Of a DNA stretch of 64,000 nt, positions 52,423-63,679 are shown piece by piece. Both the position numbers and the translations under genes were made by a program. Numbering within the stretch: position 1 is the stretch's first letter; every line of letters starts with the position of its first letter. The DNA comes from Blastococcus haudaquaticus (lineage in GTDB: Bacteria > Actinomycetota > Actinomycetes > Mycobacteriales > Geodermatophilaceae): NCBI RefSeq assembly GCF_900230285.1, contig NZ_OCNK01000002.1:620001-684000 (forward strand), written 5' to 3'. Below the pieces are notes generated by a model. The model did not search any database and was not told where the DNA came from. It saw nothing but the letters and a program-made list of their open reading frames with translations.

Positions 52423-53721
52423 TCAGGCCGTCGGCCGACCCGCTCCGATGTAGCCCCGCCAGCGCATGGCCGACTCCTTGACGACCGAGCCGCTCTGCGG
52501 CGCCTCGAGGATGCGGTCGTTGCCCAGCCAGATGGCCACGTGGTGGATCGTGTCGGCGTCCGACGTGTCCGTCGCCCAGAAGACGAGGTCGCCGGGGCGC
52601 AGGTCACTGCTCGACACCTTCGGCAGGGCGCTGTACTGCGCACGGCTGTTGCGCGGGATCGAGATGCCGGCCTCCGCGTACGCGTACTGGGTCAGGCCAC
52701 TGCAGTCGAAGCCGTGGACGCCCTCGTCGACACCCCAGCCCCAACCCGGGCCGTTGGTGCCCCCGCCGCCCCAGGCATAGGGCGTGCCCTTGTACGCGGC
52801 AGCGGCGGCGATCGCCGTCTGGGCGGCAGAGGCGTTGCCGGCGCCGGCCGGCGTCTGGTTGCCCGACGGCGCCGGGCGCGCGGCGACCGGCTTGGGGGCA
52901 ACGGTGACCGGCGTGACCTGGGCCGCGCGGTCCGCGGCGGCCTGCTCGCCCACCAGCGACTGGAGCTCGGCCTGCTGGGTGGCGAGCTGCGTCTCCAGCT
53001 CGGCCTGCCGGGCGTCGAGGGAGGCCGCCTCGCGGCGGGCTTCCACCTCGGCGGCCTGCGCGACGACGAGGGTGGCCTCGGCGTGCTCCTTGAGGTCCGC
53101 CACCTGCTCGACGCCGGCCCGGGCGACCTCGTCCGCCTCGGCCGCCTGCACCTGCAGGACGGCCACCACGCCGACGACGTCGCTCCGGTGGGAGCCCGCG
53201 GCCTCGAGCAGCGCGGCGCGCTGGACCAGCTCACCGGGGTCGGCGGCGGTGATGAGCGCGGCCGCGCCCGAGTACGTGCTGCCCTGCATGTAGCTGCGGC
53301 GTGCGAAGGCGACCAGCTGCGCACGGGCCACCTCCAGGTCGGCGGCGGCCTGGGCGGCGGCGGCTGCGGCGGCTTCCGCCTCCCGCTGCGCGACCACGTA
53401 GGCCGCCTCGGTCGCCTGGTACTCGTCCAGCGCGATGAGAGACCTCGCACGGGCGCCGTCGAGGGCGTCCTGTGCCGCGGCGAGCTGGCCCGACAGCCGC
53501 CCGATCTCCGCCTGTACCCGGTCGGCGGCGGCCTGCGCCTGCGAGATCTGGGTGTCGCTGGGACGTGGAGTGGCCTCGGCGACCGCCGGCGTCAACCCGA
53601 CCGCGACGGCGGCCGCGATGCCGATCCCGCAGAGGCGTGCCAGCGCGCGGACAGCGCTCGGCGTCGTCCCCGCAACCGCCTGGCGGCGTGCGTTCCGTAC
53701 GGATGTGCTCCGCGAATGCAC
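52423..53721 (-). CDS. Secreted NlpC/P60 endopeptidase with coiled coil (RipA-like)
   Basis: A 432-residue exported peptidoglycan hydrolase. A signal peptide ends near AVAEATP (about 50). Residues about 55-275 are a long coiled coil with the FARRSYMQGSTYSGAAALIT segment also seen in the Rpf-like protein at 2035. A Pro-rich linker is followed by NlpC/P60 (about 310-432): HGFDCSGLTQYAYA carries the catalytic Cys near 338 and IHHVAIWLG the His near 391. RipA-type enzymes cleave stem peptides at the septum. The two coiled-coil proteins in this window could act on the same wall sites. Confidence 0.93.
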   Translation of the reverse strand: MHSRSTSVRNARRQAVAGTTPSAVRALARLCGIGIAAAVAVGLTPAVAEATPRPSDTQISQAQAAADRVQAEIGRLSGQLAAAQDALDGARARSLIALDEYQATEAAYVVAQREAEAAAAAAAQAAADLEVARAQLVAFARRSYMQGSTYSGAAALITAADPGELVQRAALLEAAGSHRSDVVGVVAVLQVQAAEADEVARAGVEQVADLKEHAEATLVVAQAAEVEARREAASLDARQAELETQLATQQAELQSLVGEQAAADRAAQVTPVTVAPKPVAARPAPSGNQTPAGAGNASAAQTAIAAAAAYKGTPYAWGGGGTNGPGWGWGVDEGVHGFDCSGLTQYAYAEAGISIPRNSRAQYSALPKVSSSDLRPGDLVFWATDTSDADTIHHVAIWLGNDRILEAPQSGSVVKESAMRWRGYIGAGRPTA

Positions 53722-53836
53722 CGAACCGACCTCTTCCGGCGCGTGCGACCCCAGCAGGGTCGGCGCCTCTCGACTCGGGACGCCCGGACGGGCGTTCCCG
53801 TGGTCGAGATCGACCGCTCCGGGCGGTCCGTTGAGC

Positions 53837-53862
53837 GCGCCTCACCCCTCGGGGTGAGGCGC
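53837..53862. terminator. Palindromic hairpin between ligase and NlpC/P60 genes
   Basis: A perfect 12-bp inverted repeat (GCGCCTCACCCC / GGGGTGAGGCGC) with a 2-base centre, about 80 bases after the acyl-CoA ligase stop. No T-tract on either side. A terminator is the likeliest role, but its position before the NlpC/P60 gene would also allow an operator. Confidence 0.55.
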
Positions 53863-53940
53863 CACGGTCAGGTGACACCCGGCCCCGCTGCAGGGGCCCG
53901 CTCGAGCGGAGCGAGGAGGGGGGGCAGCGGGGTCCTTCGA

Positions 53941-55476
53941 TCAGTTGATCTGGCGCTCGGAGTCCTTCCAGAACGACTCGCGCAGCTTGAACTTCTGGAT
54001 CTTGCCCGTGGCGGTACGGGCCAGCTCGTCGCGGAACTCGACCCGCTTGGGGATCTTGTAGCCGGCGATCCGCCCGCGGCAGTGCGCGACGAGGTCCTCG
54101 GCGGTCACGGTCTCGCCCGCGGCCAGGACGACGAGTGCGGTCACCATCTCCCCCCACTTCTCGTCCGGGACGCCGATGACCGCGACCTCGGCGACCGCCG
54201 GGTGGCTGAAGACGGCGTCCTCCACCTCGATGGAGGAGACGTTCTCGCCGCCGGTGATGATCACGTCCTTCTTGCGGTCGGAGATCGTGAGGAAGCCGCC
54301 GTCGTCGATGCTGCCGCCGTCGCCGGTGTGGAACCAGCCGTCCTCCAGTGCCTCCGCGGAGGCGTCGGGGTTCTCCCAGTAGCCGGCCAGCACCGTGTTG
54401 CCCTGCGCGAGCACCTCGCCGGAGTCGCTGACCTTCAGGCGGGTGCCCAGAGCCGGCACGCCCGCCCGAGACAGCTTCTTCGCCTTCTCCTCCGGGTCGA
54501 GGTCGTCGTACTCCGCCCGCGGCCGGTTGATGGTGAGCAGCGGGGCGGTCTCGGTGAGGCCGTAGATCTGGTTGAACTCCCAGCCGAGCTCGGCCTCGAC
54601 CCGGGCGATGGTCTTCGACGGCGGAGGAGCTCCCGCGACGACGATCCGCACCTTGTCGCGTCCCGGGATCTCGCCGTCCCAGTCGGCGGCGGCGTCGAGG
54701 ACGGCGTTCCAGACCGCGGGCGCCCCGGCCATCATCGTCACGCTGTGCCGCTCGACCCGGCGCAGGATCTCCGCGCCGTCGACCTTGCGCAGCACCACCT
54801 GCGTCGCCCCGAGCCCGGCCATCGTGTACGGCAGCCCCCAGCCGTTGCAGTGGAACATCGGCAGCGTGTGCAGGTAGACGTCGCGGTCGCTGACCTGCAT
54901 GTGCATGCCGAACGTGACGGCGTTGACCCAGAGGTTGCGGTGGGTCATCTGCACGCCCTTGGGCCGCGCCGTGGTGCCGCTCGTGTAGTTGATGGTGGCG
55001 GTCGCGTCCTCGTCCAGCGCCGACCACGGGCGCGGCTCGACGTCGAAGCGGAGCAGTTGCTCGTACTCCTCCCCCGTGCCGAACCGGTGCTCGGCCTCCA
55101 CACCCTTGAGCGAGGACTCCAGGTCCGGGTCGACCAGCAGCACCCGCGCGCCGGAGTGGCCGACGATGTAGCTGACCTCCTCGGGCGAGAGCCGGAAGTT
55201 GATCGGCACGGCCACCCGTCCCGACGAGGGCACGGAGAGCAGCAGCTCCAGCAGGCGGCCGGCGTTGTGGCTGACGATCGCCACCCGCTCGCCCTCGGCG
55301 ATGCCGAGCTCGTCCAGACCGGCCTGCAGGGCGCGGCCCCGCCGGGCGACCTCGCGGTAGCTCACCTCGCCGAGGGCGGGCGCGGGCTGGGTGGGCTCGT
55401 CGACGATGCCGACCCGGTCGCCGTAGACGAGCTCCGCGCGGTCGAGGAAGTCGCGGGTGGTCAAAGGCACGCGCAT
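53941..55476 (-). CDS. Acyl-CoA synthetase (AMP-dependent, FadD-like)
   Basis: A 511-residue ligase that would activate a carboxylic acid as acyl-AMP and transfer it to CoA. The AMP-binding loop TSGTTARPKG is at about 163-172, with the motif YGLTETAPL near 300, then DGWFHTGDGGSIDDGGFLTI and RKKDVIITGGENVSSIEVED. The C-terminal catalytic Lys is in ARTATGKIQKFKLRE. Chain length cannot be read; the size fits medium-chain or long-chain enzymes. ATG 55476 lies downstream of a 102-base gap from the Sir2 gene. Confidence 0.93.
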   Translation of the reverse strand: MRVPLTTRDFLDRAELVYGDRVGIVDEPTQPAPALGEVSYREVARRGRALQAGLDELGIAEGERVAIVSHNAGRLLELLLSVPSSGRVAVPINFRLSPEEVSYIVGHSGARVLLVDPDLESSLKGVEAEHRFGTGEEYEQLLRFDVEPRPWSALDEDATATINYTSGTTARPKGVQMTHRNLWVNAVTFGMHMQVSDRDVYLHTLPMFHCNGWGLPYTMAGLGATQVVLRKVDGAEILRRVERHSVTMMAGAPAVWNAVLDAAADWDGEIPGRDKVRIVVAGAPPPSKTIARVEAELGWEFNQIYGLTETAPLLTINRPRAEYDDLDPEEKAKKLSRAGVPALGTRLKVSDSGEVLAQGNTVLAGYWENPDASAEALEDGWFHTGDGGSIDDGGFLTISDRKKDVIITGGENVSSIEVEDAVFSHPAVAEVAVIGVPDEKWGEMVTALVVLAAGETVTAEDLVAHCRGRIAGYKIPKRVEFRDELARTATGKIQKFKLRESFWKDSERQIN

Positions 55477-55578
55477 GGCCGCTCCCGGGTGCTCAGGCTG
55501 TGGTGCCCGTCACGCTAGCCGTCGCCGGGACGGTCGACGAGGTCAGGCCGGTGGCCGCCCCGTGCGGCCGGCTGCGGG

Positions 55579-56334
55579 TCATGCCCCGACGAGCCGCGGC
55601 AGGGAGGTCCCGATCGGCTCCCGGACGACGAGGTCGGCGACGTCGTCGTAGGGCGTCGGCTCACCGTTGACGACGACGAGCCGGGCGCCGGCCCGGACGG
55701 CGATGTCGGCCAGCCCCGCGGCCGGCCACACCTGCAGCGAGGTGCCGACGGCGAGGAAGACGTCGCAGTCGGCGGCGGCCGCGGTGCACGCCTCGACCAC
55801 GCGCTCGTCGAGCAGCTGGCCGAAGTAGACCGTGGCGGTCTTGAGGATGCCGCCGCACCGCCGGCAGCCGGGGTCCGGTTCGCCCCCGCCGACCCGGTCG
55901 AGCGCCTCGCGGATCGAGGTCCGGTCCCCGCAGTCGGTGCAGACCACCTCGTGCACGGTGCCGTGGATCTCGTGCACGAGGCCGGGGCCGGAGCCGGCCG
56001 CCTGGTGGAGGCCGTCGATGTTCTGGGTGACCAGTGCCTGCAGGCGCCCCTGCCGCTCCAGGTCGACCAGTGCCCGGTGGCCGGCGTTGGGCTGCGGGTC
56101 GGCCTCCTGCATCGCCTGGCGCAGGAGCCAGGACCGCCGCCGGATCTCCGGATCGGCCAGGTAGTACGACAGCGTCACGAGCTTCTCGGCGTCCGGGTCC
56201 TTGGTCCAGACGCCGTCCGGGCCGCGGTAGTCCGGGATGCCGCTCTCCGTGGAGATGCCGGCGCCGGTGAGGACGACGATCCGCCGCGCCTCGGTCAGCC
56301 AGTCGGGCAGGTCATGGGGAACGGCTCCGGTCAC
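55579..56334 (-). CDS. Sir2-family NAD-dependent protein deacylase
   Basis: A 251-residue sirtuin. GAGIS at 24-28 then GIPDYRGPDGVW binds NAD, TQNIDGLH is at 103-110, and the catalytic His124 is in VHEIHGT. The zinc Cys residues are C132, C135, C157 and C160. Sirtuins remove acyl groups from lysines; acyl-CoA synthetases are classic bacterial targets, and one lies next to it (53941), though no link is shown. The GTG start overlaps the PAP2 stop as GTGA. Confidence 0.94.
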   Translation of the reverse strand: MTGAVPHDLPDWLTEARRIVVLTGAGISTESGIPDYRGPDGVWTKDPDAEKLVTLSYYLADPEIRRRSWLLRQAMQEADPQPNAGHRALVDLERQGRLQALVTQNIDGLHQAAGSGPGLVHEIHGTVHEVVCTDCGDRTSIREALDRVGGGEPDPGCRRCGGILKTATVYFGQLLDERVVEACTAAAADCDVFLAVGTSLQVWPAAGLADIAVRAGARLVVVNGEPTPYDDVADLVVREPIGTSLPRLVGA

Positions 56335-57341
56335 GCCTCCACGGTAGGAGCCGCGACCCGCCCTCGGAGCCGCTGGACCAGCGGCCGGGTACGGGCGGCG
56401 AGGAGGACGACCCCGCCGGCGTAGGCAGCGCCCAGCAGCGTGTCGACGACGTAGTGCTCCCCCGACCACACGAGCACCAGCGCCATCGTCGGCCCGTAGG
56501 CGAGCAGGATCAGCCGCTGCCACCTGCGCCGCGCCATCGGCAGGAGCACCAGACAGGTCAGGACGGCGAAGGCGGTGTGCAGGGAGGGCACCGCGGCCAC
56601 CTGGTTCACCTGCCCCTGGCTGTCGGCGAGCAGGGCACCCGCGCGGGGCAGGCCCAGCACCTCCCAGCCCGCACCGCTCAGCCGGCGCACCGGCTCGATG
56701 ACGCCGTCCTTGGCGGCCAGCCACGGCGGCGCCGCCGGGTAGAGCACATAGGTGAGGAGGCCGGCCGCGGACAGGGCGATGACCAGTCGCGCGTACCGCA
56801 CCCAGCGCTGCCGGTCGCGGATCCACAGAACCGCCAGGACCACCGGCGTCACCACGAAGTGGCTGGCGTAGACGAGCGTCGCCACGGCCTCCCACCAGGC
56901 GGCGTCCCAGTGGGCCTGCAGCACGACGGTGGGCAGGTTGCCCGCGCCCAGCCACCGGTCGGCCGCGGCCGGTTCGGTCACGTGCACCGGAGCGCCGAAC
57001 CCGTCGGCAAGCCCGCGGCTCGCGTCGTAGGCCAGGAGCAGGGCCACCAGCGGCAGCCAGTCCGCGAGCAGGCGGCCGAGGCGACGCACGCCGTCGACCA
57101 CCGCGAGGACGGCCAGCCCGGCGACCACCCAACCCAGCAGGACGATGCGGTCGGTCGGCAGCCCCTCGAGCACGCAGGTGCCGGCGAAGGACGCGAGGAG
57201 GGCCACGCCCAGGAGCCGGCGCACCGTCCGGCGCAGGTTCCCCCTGGTTCCCGCCGGCGGGGCGGGCAGTATCTCCACGGGGAGGGGCGTGCGCGGCGCA
57301 GGGATCGCCGCGGCGACCGCTGGTGACTCGACCACCGTCAT
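56331..57341 (-). CDS. PAP2-superfamily membrane phosphatase (inositol phosphotransferase-like)
   Basis: A 336-residue membrane protein with about seven helices. The PAP2_3 motifs are AAVPSLHTAF (with the preceding QGQVNQV) and SGEHYVVDTLLGAAYAGG, containing the two catalytic His residues. This branch includes AUR1-like inositol-phosphate transferases and some phosphatidylinositol enzymes. The ATG at 57341 has no strong ribosome site; a TAGCGT lies eight bases upstream. Coupled by a 4-base overlap to sir2 downstream. Confidence 0.88.
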   Translation of the reverse strand: MTVVESPAVAAAIPAPRTPLPVEILPAPPAGTRGNLRRTVRRLLGVALLASFAGTCVLEGLPTDRIVLLGWVVAGLAVLAVVDGVRRLGRLLADWLPLVALLLAYDASRGLADGFGAPVHVTEPAAADRWLGAGNLPTVVLQAHWDAAWWEAVATLVYASHFVVTPVVLAVLWIRDRQRWVRYARLVIALSAAGLLTYVLYPAAPPWLAAKDGVIEPVRRLSGAGWEVLGLPRAGALLADSQGQVNQVAAVPSLHTAFAVLTCLVLLPMARRRWQRLILLAYGPTMALVLVWSGEHYVVDTLLGAAYAGGVVLLAARTRPLVQRLRGRVAAPTVEA

Positions 57342-57452
57342 GGCGGGGCACGCTATGGGGCTCGGCGTCCCGTTCCCAGGAATTCGGCCGCGGTTCACCC
57401 TGCGGCGCCGACCTGCGGGGCGACAGTGACCGGTGGGCCCCGTGGTGACCGG

Positions 57453-57472
57453 CCGGTGACGGAGGTCACCGG
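57453..57472. promoter_or_regulatory. Palindrome upstream of aconitase
   Basis: Perfect 8-bp half-sites CCGGTGAC / GTCACCGG with a 4-base spacer, about 130 bases before the aconitase start and 110 before the divergent PAP2 start. A GGTGACCGG just before it repeats part of the half-site. Candidate repressor site; the regulator is unknown. Confidence 0.45.
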
Positions 57473-57600
57473 GTGAAGGAAGGGTGGCCTGACCCGGTGC
57501 TCCTGGCGCCGAACTGGGATGATCGGGGGTGGACACGAGCGCGTGTACCAGCCGCGAGGAACCAGCACGCGACGAACCAGCGAGGGGTAGGCGCAGAAGA

Positions 57601-60432
<2,832 letters not shown>

Positions 60433-60445
60433 TCAGGGCTCTGTC

Positions 60446-61201
60446 ATGGATCTGGGTCTGGGCGGTCGCGGATACCTGCTCACCGGCGCGAGCCGCGGGC
60501 TGGGATTCGCGACCGCCCGGGCCCTGGTCGACGACGGCGCCCGGGTGCTGATCAGCTCCCGGAGCGCCGGCTCCCTCGACGCCGCCGTCTCCTCCCTGGG
60601 GACGGCGGCGTCGGGCGTTCCGGCCGACCTCGCCGACCCGGAGGCTGCTGAACGGCTGGTCGCCGAGGCCCGCGAGCGGCTGGGCCAGGTGGACGGCGCG
60701 CTCGTCTCCGTCGGCGGGCCCGCGCCCGGCACCGTGCTGGAGACCGTCGAGGACGACTGGCGGGCCGGCGTGGAGAACGTGCTCCTCGGCCCGCTGCGGC
60801 TGGTCCGGGCGCTCGTCCCGCACCTGTCCGACGGCGCCGTGATCGCCTTCGTGCTGTCCACCTCGGTGCGGCAGCCGATCGGCCACCTGGCCATCTCCAA
60901 CGGCCTGCGCCCGGGGCTGGCCATGACCGCGAAGGCGCTCGCCGACGAACTCGGGCCGAAGGGCATCCGGGTGCTCGGCCTGCTTCCCGGCACGATCGCC
61001 ACCGACCGGATCGCCGAGATCGAGGCGGCCTCCGGCGACGCCGGCGCCATGCGGGCCCGAACCGAGGCCGGCATCCCGCTCCGGAGGGTCGGCCGTCCCG
61101 AGGAGTTCGGCCGGGTCGCCGCCTTCGCGCTCTCCCCCGCCGCGTCCTACCTGACGGGAACGATGATCGCCGTCGACGGCGGCGTCACCCGCGCGCTGTG
61201 A
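60446..61201 (+). CDS. Short-chain dehydrogenase lacking the YxxxK pair
   Basis: A 251-residue SDR. LLTGASRGLGFATARALVDD binds the cofactor, SVGGPAPGTVLETVEDDW replaces the NAG strand, and the C-terminus VTRAL follows IAVDGG. The helix that should carry YxxxK reads HLAISNGLRPGLAMTAKAL, so Tyr is replaced by Ile/Ser and Lys by Arg. Such SNxLR-type SDRs form a known divergent subgroup whose activity is unclear. ATG 60446 lies 13 bases after aconitase, and its stop overlaps the next gene's GTG, so the three may be one operon. Confidence 0.88.
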   Translation: MDLGLGGRGYLLTGASRGLGFATARALVDDGARVLISSRSAGSLDAAVSSLGTAASGVPADLADPEAAERLVAEARERLGQVDGALVSVGGPAPGTVLETVEDDWRAGVENVLLGPLRLVRALVPHLSDGAVIAFVLSTSVRQPIGHLAISNGLRPGLAMTAKALADELGPKGIRVLGLLPGTIATDRIAEIEAASGDAGAMRARTEAGIPLRRVGRPEEFGRVAAFALSPAASYLTGTMIAVDGGVTRAL

Positions 61202-61923
61202 ACTCAGCCGGCCTCGCACCCGTCCTGGTCGCCTGCGCGCACGGCACCCGCAATCCCACCGGCCGTCGGCTGATCGCCGAGCTGGCCCTCGCCGCCCGCG
61301 CGCAGCGCCCCGGCCTGGTCACCACCGCTGCCTTCGTCGACGTGCAGCCGCCGACCGTCGTCGACGTGGTCGCCGGGCTCTCGGCCGAGGGTCGGCCCGC
61401 CGTCGTCGTGCCGCTCCTGCTGTCCGGCGGCTACCACGTGCACGTGGACATCGCCGGCGCCGTGGCCGACGCCGAGTCCGCGGTCGCGGCGCGCCCGCTG
61501 GGGCCCGACCCGCGACTCGCCGAGGTGTTGCACGACCGGCTGGTCGAGGCGGGTGCCGACCCTCAGGACCCGCGCACCGCCGTCGTGCTGGCCGCCGCAG
61601 GCTCCAGCGACCCGCGCTCCGTCGCGGACGTGGAGGACACCGCCGCGTTGCTGCAGCGCTCGTGGGCCGGCCCGGTGACCACCGGCTACGGCTCCGCAGC
61701 CCAGCCGCCGGTGCCCGACGCCGTGGCTGCCGCCCGCACGGGCGGGGCGGACCGCGTCGTGGTCGCCGCCTACCTGCTGGCGCCCGGGCACTTCCACGAC
61801 AAGCTGGGCGGGGCGGGCGCCGACGTCGTCACCGCACCCCTGCTGCCCGACGACCGCATCGCGGCCGTGCTGCTCAACCGCTACGACGCCGTCGTCGCCA
61901 AGCCACTCGACGCCACGTCGTAG
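61198..61923 (+). CDS. CbiX/SirB-like sirohydrochlorin chelatase family protein
   Basis: A 241-residue two-lobed protein. Lobe one has VACAHGTRNPTGRRLIAELA and GGYHVHVDIAGAV; lobe two has AAAGSSDPRSVADVEDTAAL and APGHFHDKLGGAGAD. The paired His residues are the metal-insertion sites in this family, which puts Fe or Co into sirohydrochlorin for siroheme or B12. The GTG start overlaps the SDR stop (GTGA). No nitrite or sulfite reductase gene is in the window, so the exact metal and pathway are not known. Confidence 0.9.
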   Translation: MNSAGLAPVLVACAHGTRNPTGRRLIAELALAARAQRPGLVTTAAFVDVQPPTVVDVVAGLSAEGRPAVVVPLLLSGGYHVHVDIAGAVADAESAVAARPLGPDPRLAEVLHDRLVEAGADPQDPRTAVVLAAAGSSDPRSVADVEDTAALLQRSWAGPVTTGYGSAAQPPVPDAVAAARTGGADRVVVAAYLLAPGHFHDKLGGAGADVVTAPLLPDDRIAAVLLNRYDAVVAKPLDATS

Positions 61924-62214
61924 CATCGGGAGGGTCGGTCAGCGGATCGGCAGCAGATTCGAGGAGCGGGCGGGTGCGCAGCGCCGCCGCGGGATGCGAG
62001 GTGGCCACCATGGCCTGCTCGACCGCGCGCCGGACCTGCGTCCGGCGCCCCTGAATCCCCTCACCTGATGCACGCCTCCGTCCCCGGACGGGGACGTGCC
62101 GTGAGGGCGCGGGCGGACGCGATCTCGCTCGTCCCCTCCTCGCCGACCGCCGCGGCGCCGCCAATGCGCGCGCCCGTGGCCGGCGGGCTTCCTGCTGACC
62201 GAGAGCTGAACCCG
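61924..62214. other. Intergenic region, no gene recognised
   Basis: 291 bases. A minus-strand frame containing VRRAVEQAMVATSHPAAALR looks weakly protein-like, but it runs into poor sequence at both ends and is not called. Confidence 0.4.
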
Positions 62215-62721
62215 ATGAATTCCCTGACCGAGAAGCAGATCCGCGCGTCGCTCGTCAACGCCAGCCGTCGCGAGGCCGCCTCGGCGGTCCTCCCCGACCT
62301 GGCAGAGCTGCCCTGGGAGCGGCTGGACTACCTGGGCTGGCGCGACCGCAGGGCACCGCTCACCGGCTACGTCGTCGTCGAACTGGACGGCGACCCGACC
62401 GGAGTCCTGCTGAGGGCCAGCCCGGCGCCGTCCAGCGGGAGGCGGCGCAAGGCGATGTGCGTCTGGTGCCGAGACGTGGCGACGGTCGAGGCGACGCTGT
62501 ACGTTGCCCGCCGAGGCGGCGCGTCCGGGCGAGCCGGCAACACCATCGGCACGCTGATCTGCGAGGACTTCACCTGCTCGCGGAACGCGCGGCGGCCCCC
62601 GACGAGCGCGGAGTCGGGAACCGGTATCGAGGCTGTTGCCGACCAGGTCGTGGCCGAGCGGATCGCCGGGCTGCGCGAGCGGTCCGCCCAGTTCGTCCGC
62701 GACGTCGCCGCGACCGGCTGA
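62215..62721 (+). CDS. FBP-domain (treble-clef zinc finger) protein
   Basis: A 168-residue protein of the actinobacterial FBP (fibronectin-binding-like) C-terminal zinc-finger family: LPWERLDYLGWRDRRAPLTG, then C82 and C85 (MCVWCRDV) and C116 and C121 (ICEDFTC), followed by SRNARR. EF-G-binding FusB-type proteins share this zinc fold, so a ribosome or EF-G link is possible but unproven. ATG 62215 has GAGAG upstream. It is convergent with the sulfurtransferase across a shared hairpin. Confidence 0.88.
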   Translation: MNSLTEKQIRASLVNASRREAASAVLPDLAELPWERLDYLGWRDRRAPLTGYVVVELDGDPTGVLLRASPAPSSGRRRKAMCVWCRDVATVEATLYVARRGGASGRAGNTIGTLICEDFTCSRNARRPPTSAESGTGIEAVADQVVAERIAGLRERSAQFVRDVAATG

Positions 62722-62727
62722 GGTCGC

Positions 62728-62762
62728 GCCCCTGACCCGTGTCGACGACGCGGGTCAGGGGC
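62728..62762. terminator. Bidirectional hairpin between convergent genes
   Basis: A perfect 12-bp stem (GCCCCTGACCCG / CGGGTCAGGGGC) with an 11-base loop, starting seven bases after the FBP-domain stop. Its right arm covers the last codons of the sulfurtransferase gene. Confidence 0.7.
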
Positions 62763-63573
62763 CGGTGTCGGCGGGACGATCGAGGTCGGCCGACCACTGG
62801 GACCAGGAACCCGGCCACAGCGCCGCCTCGATGCCGGCCGATGCCAGCGCGGCCACCTCGTGCGCCGCGGTGACCCCGGAGCCGCAGTAGACGCCGACCG
62901 GACCGCCGTCGCCGACACCGAGCGCCGCGAACCGCTCCCGCAAGGCACCCGGCGGGAGGAAGGTGCCCTCCGGCGCCAGGTTGTCCGTCGTCGGCGCGCT
63001 CACCGCGCCGGGCACGTGGCCGGCCCGGGGGTCGATCGGCTCGACCTCGCCCCGGAAGCGCTCACCCGCGCGGGCGTCGAGCAGCACCCCGGACGTCGGC
63101 AGCGCCGCCGCGTCGTCGATGGACAGCACCGGCATGCCGCCGCCGCTCAGCACCACGTCCCCCGGCGTGGGGACGACGTCGCCCGCTTCCACCGGTCCCC
63201 CGGCGCGGCGCCAGGCGTCGAGTCCGCCGTCCAGCAGCCGGACGTCGTTCAGGCCACCCCAGCGCAGCAGCCACCACGCGCGGGCCGCCGCCAGGCCGCC
63301 CGTCGCGTCGTAGACGACGACGGCGTCGTCCCGGCCGATCCCCCACCGCCGCGCACACGCTTGCAGCCGCTGTAACGAGGGCAGCGGGTGGCGTCCCTGC
63401 GCGGTGGACGGCGGATCGGCGAGCTCGGTCTCCAGGTCGACGAAGACGGCACCGGGAAGGTGCGCTCCCAGGTAGTGCTCGCGCCCGTGCGGGTCGCCGA
63501 GTGCCCAGCGGACGTCCAGCAGCACCGCCCGACCGCCCCGCCGCAGGTCGTCGGCCGAGATCAGGACACTCAT
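62755..63573 (-). CDS. Sulfurtransferase (rhodanese / 3-mercaptopyruvate type)
   Basis: A 272-residue two-domain rhodanese. The inactive N-terminal domain contains VLLDVRWALGDPHGREHYLG and LPGAVFVDLETELADPP; the C-terminal domain carries the active-site loop CGSGVT with Cys230. CGSGVT is typical of 3-mercaptopyruvate sulfurtransferases rather than thiosulfate enzymes (CRKGVT). The usual size is 270-300. The ATG at 63573 is preceded by few purines. It ends inside the shared terminator hairpin. Confidence 0.93.
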   Translation of the reverse strand: MSVLISADDLRRGGRAVLLDVRWALGDPHGREHYLGAHLPGAVFVDLETELADPPSTAQGRHPLPSLQRLQACARRWGIGRDDAVVVYDATGGLAAARAWWLLRWGGLNDVRLLDGGLDAWRRAGGPVEAGDVVPTPGDVVLSGGGMPVLSIDDAAALPTSGVLLDARAGERFRGEVEPIDPRAGHVPGAVSAPTTDNLAPEGTFLPPGALRERFAALGVGDGGPVGVYCGSGVTAAHEVAALASAGIEAALWPGSWSQWSADLDRPADTGP

Positions 63574-63679
63574 CGCGGTGATGCGATGGCGCCGCGATGC
63601 GTCAGGCGGCGGTCATCGGCGACCGTATGACCGCCCTGATGCGCATCTCGGCGGCAACCGCCCCCGCGGCGGGCTCCGC

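Noticed and set aside
53722-53940. A ydaO (cyclic di-AMP) riboswitch before the NlpC/P60 gene
   Set aside because: Such riboswitches often precede Rpf and NlpC/P60 genes in actinobacteria, but the conserved core sequences were not found here or before the gene at 2035.
52282-55518. A 1078-codon + strand open frame
   Set aside because: It is antisense to the NlpC/P60 and acyl-CoA ligase genes, whose sequences are full of family motifs.
61874-62164. A minus-strand frame with weakly protein-like sequence
   Set aside because: No ribosome site, an Arg-rich ending and overlap with the CbiX-like gene; no family match.
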